A DNA stretch of 64,000 bases from Lodderomyces elongisporus. Its lineage: Eukaryota > Ascomycota > Pichiomycetes > Serinales > Debaryomycetaceae. The number at the start of each line of letters is the position of its first letter. Position 1 is the stretch's first letter. Positions 50,083-62,515 of the stretch are shown piece by piece. The stretch covers positions 343,001-407,000 of the forward strand of contig NC_083680.1 of NCBI RefSeq assembly GCF_030384665.1, read 5' to 3'. Made by a program: the position numbers and the translations under genes. The notes beneath the pieces were generated by a model. It made no database searches and was not told the origin of the DNA. It saw only the letters and a list, made by a program, of their open reading frames with translations.

Positions 50083-52788
50083 TTACCTCCTTAATCCTTT
50101 GTTAGCTACATTACTCACTTCACAATGATGGTGCTTTTTCAACTTGTACCCCAAAGGACAAGTTCCATCGGCTTCAAGCTTGAGATCACTTAAGCTCTTT
50201 AATATCTTGGGCTTGATATCAGTGTCCGCATATACAGACCTATCCTGGTTAACAGCACTAGCAACATCTTCACCTTCTCTGTTTTCTGAATCTTGACTCG
50301 GTGTTCTACTTCTTTCATTATCAGCTGCTGGGGGTAACTTGAACGAAGAGTGGACATCATTTTCAATAGGCGCATGTGTCAATGACGATGGAGATGGTGG
50401 AATCGAGTCTCTTGATTGATCAAAGGAATCATCTTGCTTTGAGACGGACAAATTATCACAATGGGGGTCGTGCTCAATATCACTTTCCTCAAGTGCAGGT
50501 AAATTACCACTGGAAGGCACATGTTGCTGCTGTTGCTGTTGGTTTTGTTGCTGTTGCTGTTGCTGTTGTTGCTGCTGATTAAGTTTTGGCGATGGTGGTA
50601 CTGATACATTTTCGCTTCCTACACCTACTACATCAAGCATTGAACGTGTACGTGGCGTGGCATTTCCATCACTTGAATGTACTGAATTGTTGCTCGAAGA
50701 CGTCATTGGTCTCTTCCCGTTAGCTGCTGCTGATGCCGCTGTGGTTCCAACCCCAACTCCGTGTTCCTTTATCTTTTCGGACACAACATTCAAATCCAAC
50801 ATGCTTTTAAATGATCCACTCATATTGGCTTCGTCGCAACTGCTCTCGTGTCCATCTGCACTAGCACCACCAATATTTTGATGACTCCTATTGATGAAGG
50901 TGCCTCTTCTCGACGGTGCGCGTGAAGTGTTTGCTGATGAGGATCCCAGTGCAGGATATGTATGCACATTTTCACCAGTTCCAGGCAAAACAAAGGGGTT
51001 CACCGATTGATCGGGATCTTCATAAATACACATTTCCAAAGCTTTGAACCACGTATCTTCCATCAATTGATCCATGGTATACCTCGAGCTAGCAGTTGGA
51101 TCACATAACTTCCATGCAACACGTGATGCGCCGGTGCTTTCGAATTTTGCAGCCAATTTGAAATCACTTCCAGGACCTTTCATAAAACCTCGATTATGTT
51201 TAAAGTTTGGATGATCCGAAGAGAATCTCTTGTGACTAAATTGGTATTCTCTATATTGGTGGTCAGTGACACTTGATTGCTGAAAAGGTACTCCGGAATA
51301 AACTAGACAGAATAACAACATTCCCAAACTCCAACAATCCATTTCAAACATATTGTAAGCATGTGATTTAGCCTCGGTATGCGTCATGTCTTTTAAAATC
51401 ATAACTTCAGGAGGTGAGTATGGTGGTGAGCCAACATACGATGAAGATAATTTCAATGCAGAAGAATAGTCACCGGGTATAGTATGGCCGTAATCACTTA
51501 CACCAAAATCACACAATTTTGCAACCCCATTTGCGTCAAGCAAGACATTTTCAGGTTTCAAGTCACGGTGTGCAATATCTTGTTCATGAAGATAACGTAC
51601 ACCATAAGCAATCTGCTTGAATATACAGTATTTTTCTGCCAAGGGACTCAGTTTCCATCCTGGTCTAATGATTAGCGAAAATAAATCACCGCCACCGCAA
51701 AATTCCATCACTACACCCCAACCTCTAGTCAAATTACCTTGACTTTGAATACGTAAAAGTGCAAATACATCAACCACATGGCGAGACGCGGCGGCTCTCT
51801 TGTGTATCACATACTCTTTAACAACTCTTTTGTAGAAATCATCATCTGTTTCCTTGTGCAAAAGAGTAAATTTCTTCAATGCAAACAAGCTCTTCTTGCT
51901 GTGTGCAGCATTAATAATTCTCACATCTGACGAGCCACCATCACCCAAATGTTTCTTGTTGACATCAATTTCAAACTCGTCTATAAGATTAATATGTTTT
52001 TGACGCAAATCCTCAGGGAGGTAATTGTTTGGGTCGGCCACTGGGTTTGCAACAACTCTCTCGGCATCGTGACCACCTGAGAGGTAGAAGCTTGCATGTT
52101 TGGGCAAGTCTTGTGATGTCGATTTGTTTATTCCGTATGGATTGTACACAATTTTTTCGTGATTTGGCAATGCAGGAGTGGCATTTGACGAGGGTGACGC
52201 TGTGCCATTTTGATGATGACTAGGGATTCTGTGATTTCGTAATTGTTGTTTTGCTGCATTCCTCGTATCCAATTGTTGTAGATGGGCAAAAGTTTCAGCC
52301 TTGGAAAGTTTCAGTCTCTGTGGAGTTGCTGTTGCTGACCCTGTTCCTGTTCCTGTTCCTGTTGCGGCTCCGACTCCTGTTCCTGTTCCTGTTGGGTTAG
52401 GTTGTGGGTGGTGCAATTGGTTTTGGTTATTTCGAGCTTCAGAGCTACTCCGCGATCTGTTACTGTTTGTTGCAATATTTGTATTGATGGGGTTTGTGTT
52501 TCGACGTTTGAGTGAAAACATGGATGGAGTTCGCCTAGGTCCCAGTGGCGCATGTGGTGCTTGCTGTGGTGAAGATCCTGAAGAGGATGCAAGGGTATCC
52601 CTCAGACTATTGTCTTTGTTGTGGTGAAACAATTTCGAAAGTCCCGTGTGTGACGATGAAGAATCTGTTGGTGTCATTGTGTTCTTTTCTGAAGGGCTTG
52701 TTTCTTTTTTGAATAAGCCCTTGAGGCCGTGATGGTGGTGGTGGTGGTGGCTGCTGCTGCTATTGCTGTTTTCCTTAGCCAGTGTCAT
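50083..52788 (-). CDS. PTK2: Ptk2-type Ser/Thr kinase (NPR/HAL5 group)
   Basis: 901 residues. The N-terminal 240 are low-complexity (poly-His, Thr/Gly/Ala repeats). The kinase domain spans about 275-590: Gly loop [15 protein letters not shown] with the ATP-binding Lys, [10 protein letters not shown] near 404, DFG near 427, and [10 protein letters not shown] near 452. The insertion [27 protein letters not shown] and the GSPPYxPPE loop match S. cerevisiae Ptk2 best. Ptk2 regulates the plasma membrane H+-ATPase and polyamine/ion uptake. The C-terminal 300 residues are disordered with poly-Q (NQQQQQ) and Ser-rich stretches, closing with [20 protein letters not shown]. The catalytic Asp and Lys are present, so it should be active. 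Close relatives such as Hrk1, Sat4 and Hal5 are the main alternatives. Confidence 0.8.
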   Translation of the reverse strand: MTLAKENSNSSSSHHHHHHHGLKGLFKKETSPSEKNTMTPTDSSSSHTGLSKLFHHNKDNSLRDTLASSSGSSPQQAPHAPLGPRRTPSMFSLKRRNTNPINTNIATNSNRSRSSSEARNNQNQLHHPQPNPTGTGTGVGAATGTGTGTGSATATPQRLKLSKAETFAHLQQLDTRNAAKQQLRNHRIPSHHQNGTASPSSNATPALPNHEKIVYNPYGINKSTSQDLPKHASFYLSGGHDAERVVANPVADPNNYLPEDLRQKHINLIDEFEIDVNKKHLGDGGSSDVRIINAAHSKKSLFALKKFTLLHKETDDDFYKRVVKEYVIHKRAAASRHVVDVFALLRIQSQGNLTRGWGVVMEFCGGGDLFSLIIRPGWKLSPLAEKYCIFKQIAYGVRYLHEQDIAHRDLKPENVLLDANGVAKLCDFGVSDYGHTIPGDYSSALKLSSSYVGSPPYSPPEVMILKDMTHTEAKSHAYNMFEMDCWSLGMLLFCLVYSGVPFQQSSVTDHQYREYQFSHKRFSSDHPNFKHNRGFMKGPGSDFKLAAKFESTGASRVAWKLCDPTASSRYTMDQLMEDTWFKALEMCIYEDPDQSVNPFVLPGTGENVHTYPALGSSSANTSRAPSRRGTFINRSHQNIGGASADGHESSCDEANMSGSFKSMLDLNVVSEKIKEHGVGVGTTAASAAANGKRPMTSSSNNSVHSSDGNATPRTRSMLDVVGVGSENVSVPPSPKLNQQQQQQQQQQQNQQQQQQHVPSSGNLPALEESDIEHDPHCDNLSVSKQDDSFDQSRDSIPPSPSSLTHAPIENDVHSSFKLPPAADNERSRTPSQDSENREGEDVASAVNQDRSVYADTDIKPKILKSLSDLKLEADGTCPLGYKLKKHHHCEVSNVANKGLRR

Positions 52789-55700
52789 TGTGTTAGGCTA
52801 GATAGTATGGCTATAGATCCAAGTATAAGAACCGTTATCGTTGCAATTTCGGTTTCGTAATTAAAATGTTTCTAGAAAATTGACTTTGAGGGTGACCTTG
52901 TCAAATGACTATGTATATCAATATGTATATATATGTATATATATATATATTGATATGTGTTTGTGTTTGTTTGTTTGCTTGTTTGTGTGTGTGTGTAAGT
53001 CTTATTGAAAAGTGCAGCTAACTCCGTGTTTTATTCTTGACTGGAAATAACTGAATATGTTGTTCTACTTTTGATAAACTCCGCTGCCGAATCCGTTGGT
53101 GCTTTATTTGTCTGATGATATTGCTCTGTTATGTTATAAATACTGAAGACAGTTTTGGTAGTAGATAGTGTCTTTCAAACTAGCTATGTTGTTTAAAATG
53201 AAGTGGTTGAATAGCTATTGTTGGTGTTGCTGACAATGGGTTTATCCCTTCTCCTGTAAGATCTTTTCAACTCATATATATATATATATATATATAAAGA
53301 TATTGGATTATCTTTTTATTTATGGATATGTCTATGTATATATATTGGTGTGTGTGTGTGTGTGTGTATGTGTATATATATATTTATATATGTTATCTCT
53401 TTTATATTCAAGATTGCTTCTTTTCTACTGCTTCTATTTCCCTCTAGTACAATTTTTCGAAATTTGGTTTAGTTAGCGCTTAGCACACTTTGCACTGCAT
53501 CTACATGAGTTTCAGAGCAAAAAAAACTGGAAATAAAGAGAGATAATAATAATAATAAAGGGAATATAATAATCATTAAATAGTTATATTTCAAAATTTA
53601 ATAGTTAATAGCTAATAGCTTATAGCTAATATTACTAAAGGGTAAGGACAAGGGCAAGGGCAAGGGCATGGGCAAGGGCATGGGCAAGGATGTGTGTGAG
53701 TTAGTGTACGGGTAGCTCAGATACATTAAATCGATCGGGTGATGACCATATACCCTTAAGTAGTGTGAGGAATTTTGCTATGGAAAACCCTGGCCCATGC
53801 TCTTCACTTCTCTTTTTTTTTTCTTTTTTCTTTTATACTCTTTTATATCTGTCACTCTGGACTGTTCTACCAAACTATAGTGGATGATTGAAAGAGAGAT
53901 TGGTACTAATTAATTTGACTTGCAACTACTACTGTACAGTGCTGTTAGCAAACTTTGGAGTTTGAGAATCGGTTCATTCTTCCAATAATGTTGAGGATCG
54001 GCAAGAACAATAGTCTGGCTACCTTTTTTTATATTTATTTTCTTTCTTTTTTTTATTTTATTTTATTTTTTTATTTTTACTTTCACCTCCATATGCAAAG
54101 ACAATCAATTCATTTTGAACAATATTTAAGAGTAGTTTAGTTGTAATTGTAGCTGAAGTTGTAGTTGTGATGGTGATGGTGATGGTACTTTTACTAGTAT
54201 TCGTGGTTGTAATAGGGATTATGGCAGTCTCCTTACTAATTGTACTTATACCAACTTTTTTCAAAGCTTCAATTAGGTGATCACAATCAAGAGTTTTCTC
54301 TTCTTTTTTGTTTGTTTTTTTTGTTTTGTGTTTCTAGTTTTTGTGATGTGTTTCACACATATATCCGAGATAATAGGGCCGTCATCTACAACATGTGAAA
54401 GCTTAAGTACAGAGGGATTGCTTTTAGAAGAATGACGCATCATTACAAACGCCCGAGTACAAAATAAAAATTAGAAATAAATGAATAAATAAAAGAAACA
54501 AACAGAGTGAGAAGAATGCGTTCAAGAGAAAAAGAGGTACAAAAAAAGTGGAGATTCTTTGCATTGGGTGAAATCTGATGGTTTGGGGGGGAGACGGTGC
54601 AAAGTCGGATCGTGGTATCTTTTTCCATTTGCTTTAAGTAAGATATTAAAAAAAAAAAATTGGAAAAAAAAAAATAAATAAATAAATATTAAAAAAAAAA
54701 AAGAAAAGAAAAAAAAGGGCCAACAGAAAACGAGAACGAACAAAAGAGAAAGAGAACATAAAGAGAAACAAGTCCTTTGTATCATGCCACCCCACGTTTT
54801 TTTGTAAAAACAAATTAGAAAACTTCAAGTAAAATTCAGAACCAACCAATGATTTTTGAAAAGGTCACTCTTTACTAGGATTTACTGCAAGTAGCTGATG
54901 ATATATGGCTGATCAGTAGCAAAAAGAGGTTAAAGTAGATAAAGTGTAGCAGATCTTTAATAATCCGTCGTCGTTTATACTCCAAGAGTATTCTGTACAA
55001 ACTCAACGTGGCCCAACTTTTCTCTAACTTTCATTTATTCTTTTGTTCTTTATTTTTCTGGAAAAATTATTTACCTGAGTCCGTGTTTCTTGTCCCTTGT
55101 TTTTTATTTTGCTGTTTCCTGTTTTCTGTTTCCTGGTTCTTTCTGGATCTCTTAACCTTTCTTTTTTTTCTCTTTATAATCTGTTTGATTTAATCATTAT
55201 TCGTTGTTGTTGTTGTTGTTATTATTATTATTTTTTGTTGGTTTCTAATATCTCAATATAAGAAAAACTCCGGCCGAGGTGGATGTGATGTGATAGGGTT
55301 TTTTTCTTTTCTATTCAATCATTCACATATCTTATTCAAAGTTTACTTTCCCTTTTTTTTTTAATTTTTTGTAGGACCCAATGACTCCTATTTTGTTCTT
55401 GTCTTGCACCAACAAGCCATTGAGAGACAATGTTGATGGAAGCGGGAAAAAAAAAAAAAGAAAAAGATTAAAAATGTTATTACTAGTGTCACTACAAATC
55501 AGGAATGCTTAAACTCACCTCTATCATCATGGTGATACAATTGTTGATCCTTTGCGGTGGGAGTGGGGGGAAGATATTGTTTTTACAACACTTTATTGGT
55601 ATAACAATTTAATTATCTGTATCTTAGACAACACAACATTCTGCCCATCATGGTAATGTAGTTGTTGTAGTTGTAGTTGTTCCTGTTACTATTGCTGTTG

Positions 55701-57267
55701 GTGGGATTAATTAAATTTATCCAGGCGGTTTATGCGGACAAGGACAAGCTTTTTCTTTTTTGTCGTTTCTTCTTCACTTTGTTGTTGTGGTTGTGGTTGT
55801 TGTTGCGGTTGCTGTTGCTGTTGTTGTTGTTGTTGCTCCATTCTTTCTTCCCCACTTCACCTCGATCTGCCCTTCCATTTGTCCTCGCAACATATGTGCC
55901 AAGTATAGCTCTACTCTGTATAAAAAAAAACCCCATCTCCAATCCCCATCCCTATGCTCTTCTACCCCTATTGTTTTGCCTTACTTTTCTTTCTGGTTGT
56001 ACTTTTTTGGTTTCTTTTTTTTTTTTTTTCTTTTGTCTTTTCTTTTTTGGCCAGGCTTCATTTACAGTCATGGTTACTCCAATTTATTTCCCCACTCCTT
56101 TTCCACAAATCTCTTCTCCTCCCAACTTGCTCCCCATTCTTTTGCAATTCAATTTTATTAAATTTAATACTTGGCCAACTCTCGAAAAAAAAAGGAACAA
56201 TTAATTTCTTTGCGATGTACCATTACCACCTTTCTTGGGGTTTAAATCTCATTGTCTTTGTGCAAACACCATAAAAAGGAAACTAGTATTACGAAAGAGG
56301 AGTAGGTCCATGTTTCTTCAGTAGATTTCCGTAATCTATCCTTAATCCCCATGTTTGTTTGTTTGTTTTTTTGAAATCCTCTTAATGGTTGAGATGGAAT
56401 TGAATATTAAGAACTTTTGAAAGGGAAAGTTACTCTTCACCTCTTTGGAAGAGATTATCTAAAGCATAATAGTAAATAGATTCTAAAATGAAAAGAATGG
56501 GTGATATGAACAAAGCATTTGAGAAAGAAACATTCACGCTTGTTGGTTTAAATACCGTTGGGTGACAAGCTATTTAACATTCATCAAGAGTCTTGCTCAT
56601 TTGAAATTGGAATGTGTATGAAGTGTGTATAAGTGTATGAAGTGTGTATGAAGTGTGTATGACATGTACCTAGTATAGGTATCTTTTGCTTGAATCGAAA
56701 TTTTGCAGCAAAAAACTAAAACCGTCAAATATCTATATACAACAAACTAAGAGAAACTCGCACGTTCCATTATTATCTTTGTACAAAGTAATCAACAAAC
56801 ACAGCACTATATAACATATACTGAAGATTTACTTATAATACAAAGGTCCACTCATTGGATGGTTAGTGGCTACAAGGTAATTGATGAACAAAGAAAGAAA
56901 ATAATAACAAAAAAAAAAAAACTATTAAATAAATTTATTAATAATTATGAAAGATTAATTATATTTGGTATTGAAAAGGAAAACTGGCACCGTTTTATAT
57001 ATCATGCAACAAAACATTCATGACATTTCGGTAAGCACAATTACTCAAAAAAATCCGATTCTAGAAACAACGTTTGGAAAAACAAAAATGTGTGTATATA
57101 TATTGGGGGAGGGGGGGAAAGGGGTATTAATATTCAGTGAAAGAGCTCAACTTGGTCAAACTTGGTCAATGGTTTTGCCTCGCTCACCTGAGTTTAGGCT
57201 TAAAGGATGTCAACCTGGCTCATTGCTAATTGCTCGTTGTTCACTGTTCACTGTTCACTATTCACCA
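52789..57267. other. 4.5 kb gene-poor spacer upstream of PTK2
   Basis: PTK2 starts at the left edge and SUR7 ends at the right edge, both on -, so this is mainly PTK2 promoter. Seen: an AT-rich inverted stretch at 52918-52955, (TA)n at 53275-53297, (GT)n at 53348-53367, a TAATAGCTAATAGC repeat near 53600-53635, the GGGCAA array at 53652-53684 (separate entry), TTG/TTA repeats at 55203-55232, TTG/TGG repeats at about 55780-55840, three TGTATGAAGTG units near 56618-56660, and a G-rich run at 57104-57124. GTTCACT repeats lie near 57237-57262, just after the SUR7 stop. All open frames are low-complexity shadows. The length suggests a complex promoter or an unseen non-coding RNA (inference). Confidence 0.55.
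53652..53684 (+). repeat. (GGGCAA/GGGCAT)6 array, G-quadruplex pattern
   Basis: Six GGG runs at exact 6-base spacing (53652, 53658, 53664, 53670, 53676 and 53682) with CAA or CAT between. It lies 0.9 kb upstream of PTK2. The pattern satisfies the rule for a three-layer G-quadruplex with 3-base loops. Confidence 0.85.
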
Positions 57268-58131
57268 TTAAGCTGATTCGTCATCCACTTGCTTTTGGTT
57301 TCTCTTGATTTTGAAAAATCTAATACCGCCAGTGTTGGTGTCGTCGTGAAGTGCTTGTCCAGCCTCATGGTCTCTAGACTTAACGAAAGAAGAGTCATCG
57401 CGTGCGGATGCACCAACTTTCTCGTTTGTATCGTATGGATGGTTACCGCCTTGTTCATATTGTTGCTGTTGTTTTCTTTCCCTAACTCTTTGCGCATGCT
57501 TCTTGTAACTGTTGGCAATGTTGGCAGCAAATGTAATGAACCAGCAAATGAGCAAACAGACAAAGGCTGCCCACATAATACCCATGGCCTTGGCACCAAC
57601 TTTGGCATGTCTGTCGTCATCAGTAAATGCATTCTTGGCCAATACAACGACTGCAGTTTGGAACGAAGCAAAAGCAGCCATAAAGAATAATGCAACAGTG
57701 ACCAAGAAGATCACAACCTTGTCGATAATAGCAAAACAAAAGCCCAAAATATCAATAAGGAAGGCCAATCCAGCAAAGCCCAATGCAATTAAACAGCAGG
57801 CAAATGCAAATCTACTCAAGTAGTAATAAGTGTTTTCATTATCAATGAAATCTTTAGGAACGTTTCTTGTAGTGTCGAAATTGTCAACTGGTGAAATTGG
57901 ATATGCTGGGCCCAACAAACAATTGCTATAGTCTGCCTTGTCACAAACACCCCAAAAAGTCCATGCTGATAAATCGGCTGGTGCTCTGGTAATGTCTGAG
58001 GTGTCAGCCTCGAGCCAGTAGAATTTATTAAGTGGAAAGTGCTTTGAAGAACCCGAGAGCACGGTAAAGATCAACAAAAGGATCGAACCGGCTAGGAAAA
58101 ACAAATTGAAGAATGTGGCCACTACTTTCAT
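57268..58131 (-). CDS. SUR7: eisosome/MCC membrane protein Sur7
   Basis: 287 residues, four membrane helices (about 5-26, 106-130, 132-156 and 183-206) with both ends cytosolic. The first outer loop carries the claudin-like W-G-x-C...C signature of the SUR7/PalI family (WTFWGVC at 57-63, second Cys at 71). It is close to C. albicans Sur7 as I recall it (HFPLNKFYWLEADTS, CLLGPAYPISPVDNF, DILGFCFAIIDKVVIFLVTVALFF). Sur7 marks the static furrow-like MCC/eisosome domains of the plasma membrane and in C. albicans is required for normal wall growth and actin organisation. The cytosolic tail is charged with a QQQQ run. The start is ATG at 58131 with no upstream extension. Confidence 0.96.
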   Translation of the reverse strand: MKVVATFFNLFFLAGSILLLIFTVLSGSSKHFPLNKFYWLEADTSDITRAPADLSAWTFWGVCDKADYSNCLLGPAYPISPVDNFDTTRNVPKDFIDNENTYYYLSRFAFACCLIALGFAGLAFLIDILGFCFAIIDKVVIFLVTVALFFMAAFASFQTAVVVLAKNAFTDDDRHAKVGAKAMGIMWAAFVCLLICWFITFAANIANSYKKHAQRVRERKQQQQYEQGGNHPYDTNEKVGASARDDSSFVKSRDHEAGQALHDDTNTGGIRFFKIKRNQKQVDDESA

Positions 58132-60313
58132 TTGTAAGTCAATTGGTGGTTAATAGGTATAGTTAATTAGTGGAAATACACCGTAAAGAAAACTGTAGGT
58201 TGTTTTTTTTTCGAAATTGAAAGAAAGAGTAGGAAAAAGGATAAAAGAAAAAAAAAAAGGAAAAGGAAAAGGAAAAAGAAAAAGAAAAGGAAAGAGAAAA
58301 AGGAAAAGAGAAAAAGAGAAAAAGGAAAAGAGGAAGAAAAGAAATGGGAAAGAAAGAAAGAAGCAGAGAATATAAATGAAGTAAAGTCAAGTAGGAAAAT
58401 TATCTACATAGAAATTAACAAATAAAAAAAAATCATTAACAAAGAAAGAAGGCTTTGACGTTTGTACGGTTTTTTTTAATAAAAAAAATAGTTCTTTTTT
58501 TTTATTTCCAACATGACTTTTCAATGCAAGAAGGATGATGGGTAATGAAATTCGAAGCTTAATAGTATGGAAGTTGTATGAATCTGTATCTATATATAGG
58601 TGTGTGTATTACGTAGCATGCATTGTGTTGTTGATGTTGTTGTTGTTCTTGTCGTTGTCGTTGTTGTTATGGTTTTGTTTTGTTTTTTCCTTCTCCTCGA
58701 GAAACAATAGGCTCAAGCTGAAATTTTTTTATAGTTCCATTTGCTTTTTGTGTCATAGGTCAGCCTGCCTGTCTGAGCCCCCGCCCCCCCCCCCAGAGAC
58801 ACAGAAAACCTTGACGAAAGAAAAATATATATATGTACTTCTACTTATATATACAAATTCTACCTCTACTCCACTGCTTTTTACTTGGTAGTAATAGTAT
58901 CTACTACCCATCAACTTGTAAGAGTTTAAAGTTCTAGCTAACAATTGTGAAAAAAAAAAGAAAGGTTACAAGACGGCTGATACATATATTGTTATGAGCA
59001 TGGTCCAACTTTTTTTTTCACTCTTCTCCTCACCTCTCCCCTCCGCTTCTTCTACTTCCCTTCCTGCCCCATTTCTCCCATCCATTATTTCTCCTAAATT
59101 TTAATCTTTTTTATTTTCTGGTCCAAAACATAAAATAAAAAAATATAAATAAAATAAAAAATAACATAAAAAAAAAAAGAAATAAAAAGAAGAAAAGAGA
59201 AGAAAGAAAAACAGACGAAAAAAGAATTTTGTCTCCGTTTTCATTCAGCGCTAAAAATGAAAGTACAAAGTACAATAAAAAGGATTGCTGGTTACTACAC
59301 AAAAACAATGGAAAATTTAAAAAAGAAAAAAAAAAACAAAGTATAGAGCAATAAGTTTGAGCCTCACTTGTGTCTCCTTTTGGAATACTGGAGAATATCC
59401 TCCCACTCTCTTTCACCTCACCCTCACCCCCCCAAAAAGGGAAAAACTATAAATAAAAATTTTTGTTTGGTTTATTGTGAGCCGTACTATAAGACAAATA
59501 TGGAAGTAGTACGGCTGGTGTGTTGTTCATTCGTTAGTAGTCACAATTTCTTTACCAACGGGGTATTACATACCCCCTTGCCCGATGTGTTGAAACTACA
59601 AATAATACTCGAAACAAAGCTTCACAAGGAGAGTGAAATTTCATGATCTATTGGCTCAGCCATATCGATACCGTTGTATTCAGCCTAATTGGATTTGGTT
59701 CCACACGGAGCTACACACTAGACACTAGACAGTAGATAATAGACTCTAAACACTAGACACTTATTGCTATTATTGGCTATGGTCATGCGCTCACTCACTC
59801 TCTCTCTCTCTCTTTAATCAAAGATACTAATTAAACCTATTTGGCGCACAGCCCATAAACAATGCAAAATGCACGAGAGGCAAGCTTACACACACACACA
59901 GAGTGAGAGATAGAGAGATAGAAAGAGAGTGAGAGAGAAAGAGACCAATACAATTCTCACAACGATATTACACCTTATATTATATAACTCATCTCTATCC
60001 ACCTCATCTTCTACATCCTACATTTTTTCTTGAAAGAACCAAATTACTCAAGTAAAAAACCAGTAAATTTTATATATATATCTCTGAATTGAGTATAAAT
60101 GAAAGATGAAAAGGTAAAGAGAAATTGAAATAGAGATTGAAAATAAAAATAAAAATAAATATAAAAATAAATTGAACATGAACATGAACATTAACATGAA
60201 ATTGAAATTGAAATTGAAAAAAAAAAGAAACAGGAACACAAATGCTAGAAACCTCAAATAACTTATAAGAAACCTCAAAAAAATTGCCTTCATTCTCTTT
60301 CGCCGCTAACTTC
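58132..60313. other. 2.2 kb spacer upstream of SUR7
   Basis: SUR7 promoter region and ATG15 3' flank. It holds an AAAAGG purine repeat at about 58245-58335 in the likely SUR7 leader, a TTG repeat at 58628-58668, C11 at 58784-58794, a hairpin pair at 59480-59576 (separate entry), (TC)n near 59798-59813, (CA)n near 59890-59900 and AATAAA/GAAATT repeats near 60140-60215. No supported ORF. Confidence 0.55.
59480..59576. other. pair of perfect hairpins in the SUR7-ATG15 spacer
   Basis: AGCCGTACTA (59480-59489) pairs with TAGTACGGCT (59507-59516), a 10-bp stem with a 17-base loop. GGGGTAT (59560-59566) pairs with ATACCCC (59570-59576), a 7-bp stem with a 3-base loop. Both lie in a 200-base patch of normal complexity amid low-complexity DNA, so a small structured RNA is possible. 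Confidence 0.4.
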
Positions 60314-61972
60314 TCACTCCTTATCGTCGTGCGAGACAAACCTCCAATTGAAACAATCTCGACATGGGGCTTGGTACACGCATGGTGCAGTCTCATTATA
60401 AACCAAAATTATATCATCAATCACCGTATGTATCCTATGATTCAACAAGTTCACTCTCCATCCATAATCCGTCACCACATCATAAACACATTGATATCCT
60501 GTATGACACGCAGTTTCCATCGCATAGCCACCTAAACTACAACTACTGGAAGCACCATTGCACACCCCCATATATATAGGATCAGCAGTATTGCCAATAT
60601 GCCAAATATGTTCCAAATGTCTAGGCAAGCCTGGGGCTTGCGGAAGATGAAGGCGTTTCAGTGCCAACATCTCACCAGGAGCCTCATAAGCAACTGTAGG
60701 CAACCCATATGTCCTACCCAAGAGACTTGCCAAAGCACCTCCCAATGAATGACCAGTCACCCATATATCCGTAGTCTCTGGTGGATAAATGGCAGTTACA
60801 TTCTTGTAGATATCCAATGCCGCTTCGTAATACCGATCTTTTCTACGCAACTCCTTCTCCAAACAATCCTGGTTACACGTGTAAGCTTTCTCATAACAAT
60901 CACAAACAGTTGTCCACATGTACCCTACTCGAGCACAACAACACGAAAAAAGTAAATTATCATTTGTCTTGTCATTCTTTGTAGTCTCATCACTTCCTCC
61001 ACCAGGTAATCCAGCACCCGATGTCCCCTTTATACCAATAACAACTGTCTTGTTATCCTTGCTTACAAATATATGGCCACGTAACCCAACATCTTCCCAA
61101 CCAAAATTGACATCATTATTTTCCTCATCAGGAATCCACCCACCACCAACATCTGTCCAGTCCGATTTCTTCTTGTCATCATCATTTTGCGGGAATCGAA
61201 CATATGCATTTGATGAAATAGTAGCCAATGTAACAATCGTATCTTTATCGGTAATATTTGGGATATTAATATCATCATCAATCCACTCTAAATTTATTCG
61301 GTTCAAAATCAGGGCATCTCCATTGACTGAGCGAGCATAGTCGAGATAACTCTCAATGAAAAATGGCTCATTACGATGCTTGATTCGTCTGGCGATACTT
61401 TGTTTGTTTTTAAATGGAAGCTGGATATCAAATGGATTCTTTCCACGATGCACATCGGGCCAATCATACTCATTAGTGCTAAGCCTTGATTTGTATTCCG
61501 TGCCCACGCTATTCAGAGCAGTGTTTGTTTGATTATATTCTTGGTCTGGTCCATATTTTACTTGTATTTCTTGTTTTTCGTGTCTCTTGTGTATCTCTTG
61601 TATTTCTTGTACTTCTTGTTGTTGCTCGTTGACCATGTTTTGGAAATAGGCTGAGTGTTTAATAAGATACTCTTGTGTGACATCTAGCCTTTTATGTATT
61701 TTATAATCCTTTTCACCAACTCCGTGATGGAATATATGCTTCAACTGTAATGTGCCATCTTCTCCCTTGTCCTCGAAAGATGAGTTAAGAGAATGTTTGT
61801 GTATGTTGTGTACAGGTGATAGTCGAAGCCAGTAAAATGTAGTTGCGGCAACGCATGCTGCTGAAATTAGGCAAAACCAAATGAATTTTATCAGCGGTGG
61901 CAATAACCTTTTGCCTCGTTTCTCCAGCTGTCGCAGCCCTCTAGTTTGCTCCTTCTCGGTAATGTGTAACAT
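60314..61972 (-). CDS. ATG15: vacuolar phospholipase/lipase Atg15
   Basis: 552 residues. It is a type II membrane protein: basic N-terminus, then one helix at about 27-47 (LIKFIWFCLISAACVAATTFYW). The lumenal part has a linker with Gln/Glu-His repeats (HKRHEKQEIQ) and a class-3 lipase domain. The nucleophile is S409 in TGHSLGGALASLLG, with later Asp (GNTADPIY) and His (NHRIH) residues suitable for the triad. Cys-rich sections (SCCCARVGY, CNQDC, CRDCFNW) and N-glycosylation sequons fit a lumenal enzyme. Atg15 travels through the multivesicular-body pathway to the vacuole and breaks down autophagic and Cvt bodies. It is slightly longer than the 520-residue S. cerevisiae protein because of the linker. 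BUD16 lies 543 bases upstream on the same strand. Confidence 0.95.
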   Translation of the reverse strand: MLHITEKEQTRGLRQLEKRGKRLLPPLIKFIWFCLISAACVAATTFYWLRLSPVHNIHKHSLNSSFEDKGEDGTLQLKHIFHHGVGEKDYKIHKRLDVTQEYLIKHSAYFQNMVNEQQQEVQEIQEIHKRHEKQEIQVKYGPDQEYNQTNTALNSVGTEYKSRLSTNEYDWPDVHRGKNPFDIQLPFKNKQSIARRIKHRNEPFFIESYLDYARSVNGDALILNRINLEWIDDDINIPNITDKDTIVTLATISSNAYVRFPQNDDDKKKSDWTDVGGGWIPDEENNDVNFGWEDVGLRGHIFVSKDNKTVVIGIKGTSGAGLPGGGSDETTKNDKTNDNLLFSCCCARVGYMWTTVCDCYEKAYTCNQDCLEKELRRKDRYYEAALDIYKNVTAIYPPETTDIWVTGHSLGGALASLLGRTYGLPTVAYEAPGEMLALKRLHLPQAPGLPRHLEHIWHIGNTADPIYMGVCNGASSSCSLGGYAMETACHTGYQCVYDVVTDYGWRVNLLNHRIHTVIDDIILVYNETAPCVYQAPCRDCFNWRFVSHDDKE

Positions 61973-62043
61973 CGAGCTTGGTACTTGAATACAGTATTTG
62001 TCTTGCTTTTAATCAGAAATACATCAAAGTATTATGTCGCTGC

Positions 62044-62075
<32 letters not shown>

Positions 62076-62515
62076 GTTGTATGATAATCTCAATCTGTAC
62101 AGTTGGATAGATGGGGTAGGAGAGAGGGGAAGTTGAACATTGGCTTATCGGTAGCTAGCTAATGCGATCATGGGAATTTTTGTGACTTTTTGTGACTTTT
62201 TCTTCCTTTTCTGAGGCTCGGTCGGAATAATTAAAAAAATAAAATAAAAAAAAAAAAAAAGAAGAAGAGAACCCGTGAACCCAACCAAATTTTTTTATAA
62301 ATGACGCAATTAGTGGGGCGGAGGAAAGGAGAGGATAGGAATACAAAAGAATAAATAGATAAAAATTAATCAATAAATATAGTCAATGAACATAGTCAAC
62401 ACTTTAACTCTATTCACTTTAAAGAGCAGCTTATAGATACTTTACTCTTTGTTTAATCCCATCAAAATTCAATTTTATGTTAAAAAAAAAAGCATCTTGT
62501 TAAAAATGAATTTTT
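61973..62515. other. spacer BUD16-ATG15
   Basis: ATG15 promoter/leader and BUD16 3' flank. A (TTG)9-type repeat at about 62045-62073 lies within 110 bases of the ATG15 start. Other content is A-tracts near 62230-62265. No ORF. Confidence 0.6.

Noticed and set aside
55677..56274. Plus-strand frames up to 175 codons upstream of SUR7
   Set aside because: Poly-Leu/Val/Phe readings of TTG/TTT repeats, i.e. low-complexity shadows.
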